Source: Eumeta japonica
Taxonomy: Eukaryota; Arthropoda; Insecta; Lepidoptera; Psychidae
Assembly (NCBI GenBank): GCA_005406025.1
Contig: BGZK01000759.1
Coordinates: forward strand, 124,001 to 188,000
Direction of reading: 5' to 3'
DNA length: 64,000 bases
Shown: positions 1-10,568 of the stretch, in pieces
Layout: the number at the start of each line of letters is the position of its first letter
How positions within the stretch are numbered: the first letter of the stretch is position 1
Program-made: the position numbers and the translations under genes
Notes under the pieces: generated by a model
Told to the model about the DNA's origin: nothing
Databases searched by the model: none
What the model saw: only the letters and a program-made list of their open reading frames with translations

Positions 1-1190
1 TCCAGTCCTGATCAAGGTTTCGCTTTTAGTTACAATCCTTATCTCCATCTCGTTTCCGATTCTATTACATCGCATAGTGCCAGTCTCGATTCCGGCCTCT
101 TGGAATCTAACTGTCGATAATTGACTATCTCTGGCTAAACTGCTGATTGAAATTCCTTTGCTACTTTGCTATTAGGCGAATGCTACAACAACTGTGGCAG
201 TCTACAGGCCAGTCCAGGATTTGGTCAGGTCAGTATAAGGTAGCACGTATTAGTGGGCGTGGGGTATTTAGTAGAACGAACTGCGTATAAAGTGAGTATG
301 TATTTGCGTAAAGACCCTATTATAATTTACTTAGTAGACCACGTGACTACAAAAGCCTCTATATGACACATGAATTGTATTTACAATAGATGCGCATAAA
401 GCACCAATTTCTAATGAATTTAACTCGTAGTTATTGCAATTTATTAATTCCGAAATCTTTTTATGTAATTTCCGAATGTTTGGTAAATATTTATTGATCT
501 AATATGTAATTTCTCTTTGAAAAAAAAAATGGATGCATTCTCTTTAAATAAATAAATCTTTCCCATTAAAACTAATTGTAAATTTAGTTGTAAAAGGTGT
601 GAACATGTCTATATACAAGATATTGAAAAATGTTGTAAAATAAAATTTAGTTTCGTTGCGTTATTTGTCTTATACCCGTGCTTGTGATTTCCAGATTTTA
701 AATGTAGGTATATGTAATGATTTGATATAAATTTCACATTTAATGGACAATAGCGTAATAAAATTAATTTTTAATTAATATCAAAAAACTACTTAGTTTT
801 AAAAGCGAATTTTCTTGTAACTTATGCCTAAGAATAATATACCTTTATATGTAAGTTCATAGCACTATATTTTTGTAAGCGTAAATGTTATTTAAACAAA
901 AGTAAATGTGCGATACGTCCATTGATGTTTCATTTTCAATCGATGATTTAGCCACACCCCTGATTACATGAAAAGGACATAACACTTTATTATTATATTA
1001 TGTAAATAACAAAAATTTTAAAACAGCCCTAACGATATTGATAAAAACTTTTATTTTGACGAAGGTCTGCCTTCCAAAATTATCTGTGTAGGTGTCTTCC
1101 TTGAAAAAACGAGACATTTTTTTTAAATGTTGCTTTATTTAGCGCCATTCTAGGAATTTAATCTAGTAACATTGTCGCTATGTCTCCGTT
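1..1190. other. non-coding start of window with repeat scraps
   Basis: No coding exon is visible. Bases 1-115 carry a run of pyrimidine-rich GATTC-type words (reverse orientation of the GAATCG-word family described at 3735-3965 and 35378-35835). The rest is AT-rich with short homopolymers. Several ATTAAA/AATAAA-like words occur, but without a flanking gene they mean nothing on their own. Confidence 0.6.
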
Positions 1191-1931
1191 TTTAACTTCC
1201 CGCTAAGAAAATTGAAAATTTTCTAAAATTTTCGGGAAGTTATTGGTTTCACACCATTTTGCAAAAATCGAGTTCTCATCAGATCTCGACGTTCTGAGGG
1301 TCTAGGAAGCTTCCCTGATCATCCCTGAGATGATTTCCGTATGTCAGTGTGGGTGTGTGTGTGTGTGTATGTGTGGATGTATGTAAACCTCTTATAACTT
1401 TTAAACGGCTTGACCGAATCAAGCCCACTAACGGCCTTCCAAAGAGTTTCACCAAACTTAGATTTCCTGAAAGTTTGGGTCGATTTAGACCGGTAGATTT
1501 TGAGAATTTTTTAAAAAACTAAGAAAAAAAATACTTTTTAAAGTAATTTTTCAAAATAACTTTAAAATGGCTTGACCGATCAATTCCAAAATCTAATCAG
1601 CTCTTAACCTATTAAAAACACGTCGATTGCCGCAAACCGGGTTAAAATCGGTTGATTCGTTTGTGAGAAATCGTTGTCGAAAGAAATAAAAAAAAAAAAC
1701 AATTTTTATGGAGTAACTACGAAACGGCTTGACCGATCAGTTTCAAATTCTGACCAGCTCTTGATCGTGTAAAAACACGTCGATTGCCGGAAACCGGGTC
1801 AAAATCGGTTGATTCGTTTGCAAGAAATCGTTGTCGAAAGAAATCGAAACAAACCGTTTTTTACTCAAAAAATCGGGTCAAATCCCGTATATTTTCGAGT
1901 GTTTTGAACTCGAAAATAGCGGGAAGTTTCA
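1191..1931. repeat. Short element with inverted AACTTCCCGCT ends
   Basis: An 11-bp inverted repeat bounds this stretch: AACTTCCCGCT at 1194-1204 and its exact complement at 1918-1928. A further CGGGAAGTT close to the left end (about 1231-1239) can fold back on the left terminus. Inside, a unit of about 130 bp beginning GGCTTGACCGATCA occurs twice (about 1568-1685 and 1724-1845) and shares the words AAAACACGTCGATTGCCG and AAATCGGTTGATTCGTTTG. A GT-rich microsatellite lies at 1348-1378. There is no transposase, so this is a non-autonomous, MITE-like repeat. Its superfamily is not clear, because no convincing target duplication was found. Confidence 0.55.
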
Positions 1932-4898
1932 GGGTTGGCCTGCAGGGTTAACTTATTTTTTAACAACAGATGGCACTTCGTTAGATAAACTACAGATGGC
2001 ACTGTACGTGTCGTTGTGTATCTGAATATTTATTGTTGGAAATGATCATAAGCAACTTCCCACGTAAGACAACAAAGCTTGGCAAGCAAAGCTCAGTCAC
2101 CTAAGTACTCTTCTTTAAAATACATTAAGTGTGAAGTTATGGTTATTGAAGTTATTAATGTAATTAGTTTCACAGGTAGTATTTTTGTAATCGTTTTTAT
2201 AAAAGTTTGAAGCATAACGTGGTAAAGGACTTTATACATACTCCACTTCTGTATTGCAGTTATGAAATATGTCTATCTACTAGCTTTAAGTAGTGCTTAA
2301 TCACAGAGAGCGACATCTGTAGCATTTATGGGCGACCCTACATTAGGTACCTATAATTTTATTTGCAGTCAGTAATTTTATACGTTATTATTATCGATTT
2401 AGGTGAACTGCTATAAGATTATTGCCTATTGCTGGTTCTAGATGAGCTGTCTGTGGGCCAAATCTCAACAATTTCGATAGGGACTGATCGGCTTCACTCT
2501 CTCTACCCAAATAATTTGCATCTGATGGTATCCAGGTCATCATTAACGCAGGTCGTCAAGACAATGACTAACGTAACATTCGAGAAATTGTATTTATATA
2601 AATGACTAAATCTAAAGCTCTGATAATCTGATGGTTAGCACGCCCACCTGTGACGTAAGAAACAGGAGTATCATTTAGGTTCTGAATTTGGTTAATTCGT
2701 GCACAGATTGGAGTATCAAATTAATATTACAGAATACAGAACGAATACAGAAATAGAAAAGTAAAATTATTTAGGTCATATGTGGCAAAATATAGACATT
2801 TTTTATTGTGTTACTAATTATTTAAAGTGATATATATATAATCTGTGATAAATTTTATATTTAGATAGTCAAAATTAAAATATATATTTTTTTCAATTTT
2901 TAACAAGTTATGGATTATATGCAAACATTAGACTATACTAAAAATGTAAATGTCTTCATGGTAATAAGCAGGACAATTTATGCATATAAATACTTATTAT
3001 TATCGTAAGTTGATGATAATAAATTTATATACTTTTTACCAAAAGGATAGTTGTTGTATTTGTTACATAAATGAAGGAACAACAATGGGATTTTTTTACG
3101 TTTTGAATTAACAGGTACATAATATTAAGATCCTAAATAATTTGACATGTACCCTCTCTCCCAACCGCCAAGCAAAAGAATTTGAAAATCTAAAAAGTAC
3201 TTTCGTTCAGTAGACTACTTGACAGTTAAAGGAAAAGGCCCTTTTGCGTTTTTAATGTGTGTATTATGTTTTTGTCTAATTCAATTTCATAAATCTGTAA
3301 AATGTATTGTATTTATAATGAATTTTAAATCTACATACATGCGTGGAAATAGCAGACTATTTCTAGAAACAAGGGAGTCAAAATTATGAAAAAGCTTTCC
3401 TCAGTTCGGTGTATAATTTTCAGGAATAAGGTGGACAGAAAATTGTTACACATTTTTCAAAATAGATAATTTTGTGCGTTTGAGGATTATTCTTTTTTAC
3501 ACAAAAACAATGTAAATTAACGTCTCTCTAAATATAATCATCATTTTATGTTATCTGTTTTGAGACACTATCTATTCCAAACCTTCTAAACCATTATTTT
3601 TCTGGATTAGACCATTTGTTTTTGACAATGTGTTGTCTTGTGTTTTTCGTGTTCAATAAACACAATTAAATAACGTAAAAATGAGACTTTACATTTCATT
3701 TTCACGTTATTTGACTGTGTTTATTAATTTCGATTAAGAATAGAAAAAAGAATTGAAAACGAAATCAGAATCGAGAGTGAGACCGAAACCGACTGAGAGA
3801 ACGTGACAGGAATAAGAATCGAGTGCAAGGCCAGAAACGAAGTCGAAAACGTAACCGGGATCAAAGTCGGACATTGAAATCAAGTGCGTTCTCGGAATAG
3901 GAATATCGAGAGCAGGAGCAGGATCGGGATCAGTATTGACAACGAAATCGGGAAATAATCTGAAATAAGATCAATATGAAAGATGAAGGTATTCTAAAAC
4001 AAATTGTGTTCGACACGATTACAATTTATAGCCGTGAGGTGTACCAATGCTACATAACATCGAAGTATAACAACGGTGATGTCATGTAGCTTATTATAAA
4101 AAAATAAATAAAAGGATGACCAACCTGCAGCCCTGAGGAAAACTAGCGCGGCGCCGGTCTTGAATGAACACGGACCAGTCGAGAGAAGTTTGCAGTGCGC
4201 TTCCTATACAATTAAGTTTTTGTAATGCAGCAATGACGGCCATTCCAGATTTTTGTACTCCTGTCTCAATATGGAATTATGGGCAAAATATAATATGAAC
4301 GTTATTCCGACTGTTACTAAATATGAGAGCCATTACGACATATACGAAACAACTTAATTTTATACACCGAATGGCTTCTCAAAAAAAAAATGTGCCCTGA
4401 CAAACAACCAGCCATATAAATGATCTCGTAAAAGCTTCTCTTCACAATGTATATAGCGCTGAATAGGGGATTGAATATGGCGAACACTGTTGGAATAACT
4501 GCAGAATACCTCTATGTGAAATCTTAAGACGTGTGTGATCCGAGATCGGGCACTTGACCGCTTTACGCCTGCCCCTTATGCTTAAGGGGCAGCAAATTGC
4601 TAACACCAGCGTTGTTCATGGAACGAATCGACTGTTTTTGCTCTACACTTTATCGCTTTATTTAACAAATGACATTAATTTTAAGATACTCTTTATGGAA
4701 ATTGCTTAATTGTTAGTTAAGAATTTTTTGTAGAGAATCACTATTTATAAAATGTCAAAGAATTCTTAAGAAAATTAAACTACAATTATTAAATTGACTA
4801 ACATTTTTAGTTGCGTACATATGCATCAAAATTACATTAGCTTTAGATAGCTTAAAATTTAGTTGTTATCGATGATAAAGACAATCTTCGAAGCTGGC
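1932..4898. other. gene-free, repeat-derived DNA
   Basis: No ORF with protein-like composition or exon-like flanks was seen. About 2618-2700 resembles a worn tRNA-type SINE head (GATGGTTAGCAC followed by GGTTCTGAATTTGG). Bases 3735-3965 hold the purine-rich GAATCG-word repeat in forward orientation. AACTTCCCACG at 2052-2062 echoes the end of the preceding element. The remainder is AT-rich and unremarkable. Confidence 0.5.
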
Positions 4899-5099
4899 TA
4901 ACACCTCGACCACGAAACTTTCGCTTCGCTCGAGGCGATTTGATGCTCACAGCGAATTTTCGCAGTGTTGAAAATGAGGCCATAAAATAAACGCTTTGAG
5001 CGTAAACACATGCGCGGTTAGACAAGCAAGTCAACGGATCGGTCAGTATTTCGTAGGATATCAAGTGTTGTTGATGTATAGATACAATGTCATCAACAT

Positions 5100-7447
5100 T
5101 ACTAAGATATTGTTTTGAAAGCAGCCCTTTTTTGCACAAGATATACTAAGTACTAAATCAGGAGTCCACAAACTGAATAAAGAAAGACAAGATTATGATG
5201 AATATTACACACTTTATGAAAAACTTAGTTAATTCCCACAAAGGTTTTTCGAGTATACTACAATGAGTATCGATACATTTGACTACGTCTTGCACAATAT
5301 AGAATCTGTGTTGAGGGCATCCATCTGTGGTCCAAGAATTATCACACCAACGGAAAAATTGTTTTTAACATTACGGTAAGTTCTTAATTAATAATGACAT
5401 ACGTATGAATTATAATAGTTTTTAATAATGAAATAAATTCAAACATAAGTGCTTATCTTTTATTCATGATTGTTGATTACTATCCAATTGGAAACCTGTT
5501 CTATAACCATAATTGCCATAATTGTGTTGTTCTCCGTACTCATACATTTCCATCTCTTGTAGTAACGCTTGTTTAATTTTATTTCTCAATCAAATTTTTT
5601 GTATCGACGGTGATCATTCCATTTGAGGTAGTATGCTTATTAAAAAATGGAATTCTTCTGATTTTGGTTGAGTTTCTCTATAATTTCTTTGCGTCAATTC
5701 CAGTTCCATCATTTTCAACTTTTTTCTCTCTATTTCTAAGTATTCAGCCCTTAATTCATTAGGAGTTTGCCGTTTTGCAACTCGAGTTGATGCAGAAGAT
5801 GTTGATGCAGTTGGAGATGGGTATGTAGATAATAAATCGGGTGATGGATTTACAGATTCTGCTTGTATATTTGTAGTATTAGTTGGTTTTGATGTATTTG
5901 ATAGTGTTATAGGTACCATCGGTGAATACAGTGTCCCAAGATCGTTAGGTAATTGAAAGTATGAAAGGTCTTGCTCTATATCACCTTGCTGTAACTCAGA
6001 AGTTGAATGAAACTGAGATGTGCCACTTATGAACTCGCCGCCATCACAGTCTTGAGTCGGACTATCACAGTTATCAAAATTACTGTCTCCAACCATACAT
6101 ATAACTTCGTCTTGTAAAAACAATAATAATTTAAAACATTTCCATTTCACCTCAGTTTCAATGCCAGCAACACCTGAACGCGGAATTGGATTTTTTTTAA
6201 ATTCTTTTCTGAAGGTGTCTTTGAGACCTTTCCACTTTTTTTTTAAGTCAGCAACTATAAATAGAAAGAAAAAAATGTAGAGATTAATGTAGAGAAGTTA
6301 TTGTATGACCTATGATAATAAATAACTTTTTGATTTGATTTGATTTGTTAGAAATTCGTACTATGAGGTTTCCGTACCATTAAATTAATAAAAGCTTATT
6401 AAGTAGTAGTTTTTTCTATTTTTGTCTTTTGAGGAGTGGAAATCTAAAAACGCCAAGGACAGATCAACACAAAATACAACTCTTAATTATTATCTCTTAA
6501 ACTAATTATTAAATGACTATATTTATAAATATAATATAAGTATGCTTAACATATTATATAAGTACCTTATAATTTTTTTTCAGGTACCTTTCAACTGGAT
6601 TATCTTTTGCATTATTAAAACATTCATATAGGATAGACAAAAGTACTGTTGCCAAATGCATTTATCAAACAAATAAAGCTATATGGATAACGTTATGGAA
6701 TGTTCACATGCCACTACCAACGATAGAAAAAAATAGATGTGTAGCAAATGAATTCTTTAATAAATGGCAGTTTCCTAACTGTTTTGGAGCCATCGATGGG
6801 AAACACTTTCGAATAAAAAACCACCAAAAAGTGGAAGTGATTTTTACAACTACAAAAAATTTTTTTCCTTGGTTCTTCAAGGCGTCTGTGATGCAGATTA
6901 CAAGTTTATTTCCATTGAGATCGGAGGCAAAGGTAAACAAAGTGACTGGGGAACGTTTTTTTATTCAAAATTAAATAAGCTGTTAACCACTAACAGATTT
7001 AATATCCCTCAATCAAGACGTCTTCCTGGTTCAAATATTAAATTACCTTATGTATTAGTAGGTGATGCTGGTTACCCTCTGAAAAGTTTTTTGATGCGAC
7101 CTTATCCATCCACTAATTTAAATAATGAAAAAAAATCTTTAATAAGAGATTATCTCGGGCAAGAGTTACCACAGAAATAAACTTTTGGAATATTAACAAG
7201 CAAGCGGCGGTTATTTGCAAAATCAATTGAAACAAATGTGAGTAATGCTAAATTATTAATAAAAGCAGCGTGTTTGCTTCACAATATTGTACGAGAAAGA
7301 GATGGACAGAGAGATGAAGATTATTGTACAATAAACGACAACACAAGTCACGTAAATATTCAACTATCAAGACGAAACAACCGAGCCGCTTCACAAGCTC
7401 TTTTAATAAGAGACCAATTTAAAAATTATTTCAATGAAAACCAGTGA
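5100..7447 (+). pseudogene. Harbinger DDE transposase pseudogene (HARBI1-like)
   Basis: Two exons can be read. Exon 1 is the region up to 5375; it contains FFEYTTMSIDTFDYVL and ends at CG|GTAAGT. Exon 2 is 6584-7447, after a TTTTTTTTCAG acceptor. The phases fit, giving LTLR-YLSTG across the junction. The DDE_Tnp_4 fold is recognisable: first Asp in GAIDGKH (codon 6795-6797), second Asp in GDAGYPL (7064-7066), and a plausible final Glu in VTTE (7174-7176). The tail SNAKLLIKAACLLHNIV also matches the family. Coding capacity is lost: a TAA stop at 5230-5232, and frameshifts near 6820-6835, 7130-7145 and 7177-7185. The N-terminal boundary is not clear. In living elements the enzyme cuts and integrates the transposon at TWA sites. 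Confidence 0.85.
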
Positions 7448-7615
7448 TATTGATGTAATGTAATGTGAAATAACTAACCTGAACATTCTGGAAAAAACTG
7501 TTTTATTTCTTCCCACAACTTTTTAATGATGTGTTTCATCTTGTGCTGTGGGTATCAAACTCTTCCAGATTGGTGGCCTTTCCTCAATATAATGAATGAA
7601 CTTTTCGATATCCAT
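5614..7615 (-). pseudogene. Harbinger MADF/BESS accessory protein, frameshifted
   Basis: This is the DNA-binding partner of the transposase, in two exons on the minus strand. Exon 1 runs 7615-7479 (starts MDIEKFIHYIEERPPIW, donor G|GTTAGT). Exon 2 runs 6254-5614 (acceptor TTTATAG). Their phases match and rebuild the MADF domain: a helix with KKLWEEIKQFFPECS, then VADLKKKWKGLKDTF. The C-terminus contains a basic stretch (RKKLKMMELELTQR) and EFHFLISILPQM, which resembles a BESS motif. A frameshift in exon 1 near 7530-7545 leads to an early stop (after QDETHH), so the normal product cannot be made. Exon 2 alone remains open for 200-odd codons. The single intron (6255-7478) contains most of the opposite-strand transposase exon 2. 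In living relatives the MADF protein helps to bring the transposase to DNA. Confidence 0.8.
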
Positions 7616-7969
7616 AATTCGCGGCGAATAAAACAAATTTATTTAAAAATTTCGCCGGCGTGCACTCTCCCACGCGTTTCGGTGGTAGCGGGGCGACTCT
7701 CTATATATCCATATTCATCTATGGGGGCGACTGTTTCGTGTACGCGCGAAACAATTGGAGAACATTTGTTTCACTCTCTCGTGACATTCGCCTGTGCAAG
7801 CAGCCGACGCTCGTGTTAATTCGCGACCAGCGAATTTCGCTGGCGTCTAGCAGCACTATTTCGTGATCGATCAGATGTAACATTATTCTTTTGTATTATT
7901 CACTCGGATTGTTCGCTCAGGACGGGCAGCGAATTTGCTGTGTGCGAAAGTTTCGTGGCCGAGGTATAA

Positions 7970-9615
7970 AATTTTGGACTTCGCCCTTCTACCGCGCAGT
8001 AGGCGGAGCCCATAATGCCCACGGCACAACTGTGTTCGCTAGATGGCGCGTCGCGGGCGCTTGGCGCATTGTTAAAACAGTACACAATGCTCCACTATAA
8101 ATTCAAATGCAATAAGCGAAAGCTTAAACCTATGACCTTAAAATTTTTAAAAATATACTATGTATATTAAATAAATAGTTATTCTAAAAATTATTTCTAT
8201 AATGAAACGTATTTTTTTCTGAAATGAATAAGATCATTTTACAATATCTAGTAGATAATCTGGTCAACAAGGTGAAAAACGTAAAAAATAGAAATAAAGC
8301 TCCTTAAAATATGAACAATAACTCATTGGATTCGGAATGACCTTTAGAAAAATGCAGCTTGAGGATTTTACTGCAAGTAAAAAATTGCAATTGTTAAAAA
8401 ATATAAGATCAAAAAAAGGTATTTAGTTTTTTGTTAATGACTTAAAACCTATTAATATTTATGATATTTTGAAAAAAGATCCTCAAAGAGGAAAAAAATT
8501 CCGAAAAAAAGATCCAGCTTTCGGAAATCTAGCTCTCTTATTAATAATTTTAATTGAACCCTAAAAATAGGGCTCCGCGCAGTTGTTACGGCCGGCATGG
8601 GAGCACTAGCGCTAAAGACAGCGTACTACATAAAATATTTTTTTTATTGTAACAAATATGAATTTAAAAATTTGAATAAATTATGGTATCATCCAGATAT
8701 TTGAAAAAATATATGGACGTTGGAAAAAAAAATTAAATTAATTTTTCTAAAAGTTATGGAATTGTTAATCCGCAAATTTTTTTCCAATCTCCATTTTCAT
8801 AAATGACGACATAAAAATTTTTGGCTCTGTGGGACCTTTCTCATATATATACTTAACAAGATCAAGCGATTGAAGTTAATCAAAGCTAATTATTTTCTTT
8901 ATATTTTTTTTTGACAAACAACAAAAAATTAAAAGACTAAGGAGTTTTATTAAAAATTTTCTTTTAACAAATCTTATATTATAGCTGTTTTTGCATCTAA
9001 CAATGAATGACATTAATTAACGTTAGAAAAAAAATCATTTGTTAAGAAATTGTTTATAAACAAATAGACAAGTTTAATATTTTAAAAAAATACCATTTTG
9101 TTGTCTTAACAAAATAATGACCTTAAAAAAAAATTCTTAAATATTTTTTTTTATTGTGTATAATCTTTTTTTATATTTCGATTGCTTAAATAATTAATGA
9201 AGCAATGATTTTCTCTTTAATAATCATAATTGGCATTTCTCCACAGGTTGTTAAAAAGAAAAATATCAATAGCTCTATTGTTTGTTCACTTAACAATTTG
9301 TTATAAACAATTTCTAACTGCGATTATATATTTTTTTCTAGAGGTAAAAAAATAACAAAAACAGCAATATATATCAAAATACTAAATTTTTTTTCTATGT
9401 TTATGACCTTAAAAACTTAAAAGAAAAGATGAAACAAACGGATAAATTTTAACTTTTAATTGCTCGGAAAAAGAGTGAAATAAGGCAAAATGAAAGATAT
9501 TTCAATATTTTATATGAAATAATAGTAAAAACTACAGCAGAACTAGAGAGAGCTTGTGTTACAATCTCTAATAGCTACAGATCGTTAAATAAAATAACAT
9601 TTTAATTTTTAAAAG
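7970..9615. other. AT-rich intergenic DNA
   Basis: Apart from the GC-richer flank of the Harbinger element (to about 8095) and a small GC patch at 8572-8615 (GGGCTCCGCGCAG and neighbours), this stretch is very AT-rich. It has many poly-A/T runs and no ORF or splice-like structure worth naming. It lies downstream of the PDZ gene. Confidence 0.55.
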
Positions 9616-10392
9616 TTTATTTTCAAAAATAGCATAGTACATTTCAAATGCATATAAATAAAATCTCACGACTAAAATTGTGTAAAAACACAGCAGATGA
9701 CAAATATTTACAAACGAACAATTTCAATTAACCAATAAAAGTAAGCATGTCATACATGCACTATAACAAATATTCCGAAACACTTATTACGCGTTTGCAA
9801 TTCACATTTGTACAGCAGTGTTATCATGATTAAAATAAGTACAGCAGTCAAGTTTTGAGGTCTAAAATTAATAACGTATATAATTCAACAAAAATGTATT
9901 ATTATTCCTAATTCTAAAATTGCTTAAATTTACAAGGCAAACGCGGCCTCGACAGGCGCTCTCGCGAGCGACAAACCTATCGTTCCTCCGCAAAAGGCAC
10001 TTATGACAGTCTTTAAAGAGTAAACTTATAAATACATATTGTCTCACTTACACGAAAGGCGAATTGGCACAATGTTACATACGACGAACCTACTGACTAA
10101 AAAAAGGGAGCAAATCGTATTTCGCAGACGAACGAAGCGGAACACCCCGCACGCGCCCCCGCCCCCGCCGACGCACTCCGCTAAATTGAATGTTGTCCGT
10201 TAGCGTCTTTTTATTCGTTCCTTCGGGAAACGTTCGCAAATAAACGAGCCTCGTTAGTTTGAGTGCTAACCGGATCCCGAGAAACGTTCACGCGTCGCCG
10301 CCTCGGGCCGGCGGGGGCGCGCGCCGCGCCCACGTCGACGTCGCCTCGCCGGCGAGCCTGTGATCAGCTGTTTACAGATTGACATTCGAGAT
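9616..10392 (-). other. 3' UTR of the PDZ-domain gene
   Basis: This is the sequence following the TGA stop at 10395-10393 on the minus strand. Two AATAAA polyadenylation signals are visible on that strand, at 10215-10210 (about 180 nt after the stop) and at 9621-9616 (about 775 nt after it), allowing a short and a long 3' end. The first 250 nt are strikingly GC-rich (10140-10360), like the two last coding exons, and then the composition returns to AT-rich. Which signal is used cannot be told from sequence. Confidence 0.5.
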
Positions 10393-10568
10393 TCAGAGTC
10401 CGGAGCACGCGCCGGTCGGGTTCTTCAGGACGAGCGCCACGGGCCCGGCCGGCAGCGCCTTGAGCGCCGCCCACGCCTGGGTGCGCGTGAATGCGCCGAA
10501 CTGCTGACCGCCCGCAGACACCAGCTCCGCGCCCACCATCACGCGCCCGCTGCGTGCCGCTGCGCCGC
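10393..10568 (-). CDS. PDZ gene, last coding exon (second half of PDZ-B)
   Basis: Acceptor AACCAACAG precedes base 10568, and the stop codon TGA is at 10395-10393. The exon completes PDZ-B: GAAARSGRVMVGAELVSAGG, then FTRTQAWAALKALPAGPVAL, matching the alpha-2 helix and last strand of a PDZ fold. The first two bases complete a Gly codon with the previous exon. The ORF then closes with PTGACSGL, whose final SGL fits a class I PDZ-ligand pattern. The exon is very GC-rich, unlike the large exon upstream. Confidence 0.9.

Larger units (their letters stand above)
4902..7966 (+). mobile_element. PIF/Harbinger DNA transposon, decayed
   Basis: The element is delimited by terminal inverted repeats of about 23 bp. 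The left end reads CACCTCGACCACGAAACTTT from 4902. The complement of the right end, from 7966 leftward, reads TACCTCGGCCACGAAACTTT. They differ at two positions. Both ends are flanked by the trinucleotide TAA (4899-4901 and 7967-7969), the TWA target duplication typical of PIF/Harbinger elements. Subterminal copies of a GCGAATTTCGC-like word occur near both ends (about 4951, 7828 and 7929). Inside are the two genes expected of this superfamily: a DDE nuclease and a MADF/BESS DNA-binding protein, both broken by frameshifts. At 3,065 bp the element is about full length. It is immobile by itself, but its ends could still be recognised in trans. Confidence 0.88.
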
